A program made the position numbers and the translations under genes. Shown piece by piece: positions 63,143 through 64,000 of a stretch of 64,000 nucleotides of DNA; the first letter of the stretch is position 1, and every line of letters begins with the position of its first letter. The notes beneath the pieces are model-generated. The model saw only the letters and a program-made list of their open reading frames with translations, was not told the DNA's origin and ran no database searches. Source of the DNA: an uncultured Flavobacteriaceae bacterium (GTDB taxonomy: Bacteria; Bacteroidota; Bacteroidia; Flavobacteriales; Flavobacteriaceae); assembly GCA_943789365.1 (NCBI GenBank), contig CALSTV010000001.1:1054001-1118000 (forward strand), in the 5' to 3' direction.

Positions 63143-64000
63143 ATGCATACAGCGAACCGATATTTATTTTTATTGACTACTTTTTCATTCTTATTAATAG
63201 CATGTGCTTCAGATGACGACGATACTGTTGAGGGAACTCAAAATGAAATCGTTCCTTCTAACCTAATTATCGATATCAATATTGCAGGACAAGGAGTCTT
63301 ATATCCAAATGGTGATGGATCTGGAAATGTAAACATTACGGCCTCGGCAACAAATGCAAGTTCTTATATATTTGAATTTGACGAAAATGTAAGTATAGAA
63401 AACACAACAGGAATTGCTTCCTACCAATATACAGCGATAGGAAAAAACAGTTATACCGTAACGGTGACTGCCCTTTCTGAAACTGGAAATTCAGTAAGTC
63501 ATTTTAGACAAATAACGGTCTACAAAGGCGACTCAAATGAGGCTGGTCCAGGAACCCAATTAATCTGGTCTGATGAGTTCGATTCACCGGGAGCTCCAGA
63601 TACTAGTAAATGGACGTATGATCTTGGAGATGGCTGCCCGAACGTTTGTAATTGGGGAAATGGCGAAGCTCAATACTACACTGATAGAACAGAAAATGTA
63701 GAAGTAAAAGATGGTATTTTAAGAATCACAGCCAAAAGAGAAAATTACCAAGGCTATGATTTCACATCAACACGTCTAAAAACACAAGGGAAATTTAGTT
63801 TTACCTATGGACGAATCGAGGTACGCGCCAAATTACCTTCAGGAATTGGAACATGGCCTGCCATTTGGATGCTTGGAGATAATATTACTACTGTAGGATG
63901 GCCAGCTTGTGGCGAAATAGACATTATGGAACACGTTGGTAAAAACCTAGGCAGCGTACAAAGTGCTATGCATACGCCTTCGAGTCATGGAGCAACCGTA
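63143..64000 (+). CDS. GH16 laminarinase-like lipoprotein (3' end outside window)
   Basis: First 286 residues, open at the window edge. Lipobox FLLIACASDDD (cysteine 21); PKD-like domain (about 35-128, GDGSGNVNITASATNASSYI); then the GH16 catalytic domain (from ~136: LIWSDEFDSPGAPDTSKWTY, NWGNGEAQYYT, GTWPAIWMLG). The catalytic motif GEIDIMEHVG places nucleophile E258, D260 and acid/base E263. This form is typical of endo-beta-1,3-glucanases; the lipid anchor puts it on the surface, where it would cut laminarin for the SusCD pair. It has its own upstream control region. Confidence 0.92.
   Translation, partial: MHTANRYLFLLTTFSFLLIACASDDDDTVEGTQNEIVPSNLIIDINIAGQGVLYPNGDGSGNVNITASATNASSYIFEFDENVSIENTTGIASYQYTAIGKNSYTVTVTALSETGNSVSHFRQITVYKGDSNEAGPGTQLIWSDEFDSPGAPDTSKWTYDLGDGCPNVCNWGNGEAQYYTDRTENVEVKDGILRITAKRENYQGYDFTSTRLKTQGKFSFTYGRIEVRAKLPSGIGTWPAIWMLGDNITTVGWPACGEIDIMEHVGKNLGSVQSAMHTPSSHGATV

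Overview
This window comes from an AT-rich Bacteroidota chromosome, most likely a marine member of Flavobacteriaceae. The evidence is a PorP/SprF protein beside secreted proteins with type IX secretion (T9SS) sorting domains, a SusC/SusD system, several families typical of the phylum (DUF3078, DUF3109, DUF4254, DUF4270, DUF4271, DUF4296, single-domain GT5), and promoters of the phylum's form (TTG, about 19 bp, then TAnnTTTG) with almost no Shine-Dalgarno sites. I see no tRNA, rRNA, CRISPR array, insertion sequence or prophage.

Layout. 1-12 kb is mostly housekeeping: a cut ClC gene, DUF4254 and a lysine-rich protein, thymidine kinase, alanine racemase, rsmI, aspS, a second ClC with CBS domains, a tadA-like deaminase, dxs and a DUF3078 barrel. 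12-20 kb holds a secretion cassette: PorP/SprF and two giant paralogous beta-propeller proteins, one ending in a type B and one in a type A T9SS sorting domain. 20-28 kb has a dGTPase, a phosphate-selective-porin pseudogene, nrdA/nrdB, DUF3109 and MarC. 28-36.5 kb has a glgA-like gene, DUF4270 and glmS on the minus strand, diverging from panC, panD, a flippase-like gene and a frameshifted radA. 36.7-48.7 kb has hemD, DUF4271, a polyprenol-phosphate mannose synthase, pyrC, DUF4296, an epimerase, tyrS, a YHS protein, a LuxE-like protein, a sulfatase, thioredoxin, a Gre-like protein and dinB.

48.8-64 kb is a polysaccharide utilization locus (PUL). A membrane-spanning sensor with a LuxR-type DNA-binding end precedes susC, susD, a trimodular SusE-like surface lipoprotein and a PKD lipoprotein, closed by a terminator. 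A sugar MFS transporter and a clan GH-A glycosidase follow, and a GH16 laminarinase-like lipoprotein runs off the end. The set fits beta-1,3-glucan (laminarin) capture, cutting and import, but the substrate is inferred.

Most interesting structures: three unrelated heptanucleotide tandem arrays, each directly upstream of a plus-strand gene (alr, radA, tyrS); the type A/type B paralogue pair beside one PorP/SprF; a shared 23-bp motif upstream of susC and the GH16 gene, plus a 30-bp palindrome before susC; start codons placed exactly 4 nt after the -7 element, which implies leaderless mRNAs; and two broken genes (radA with one extra base, the porin with two in-frame stops).
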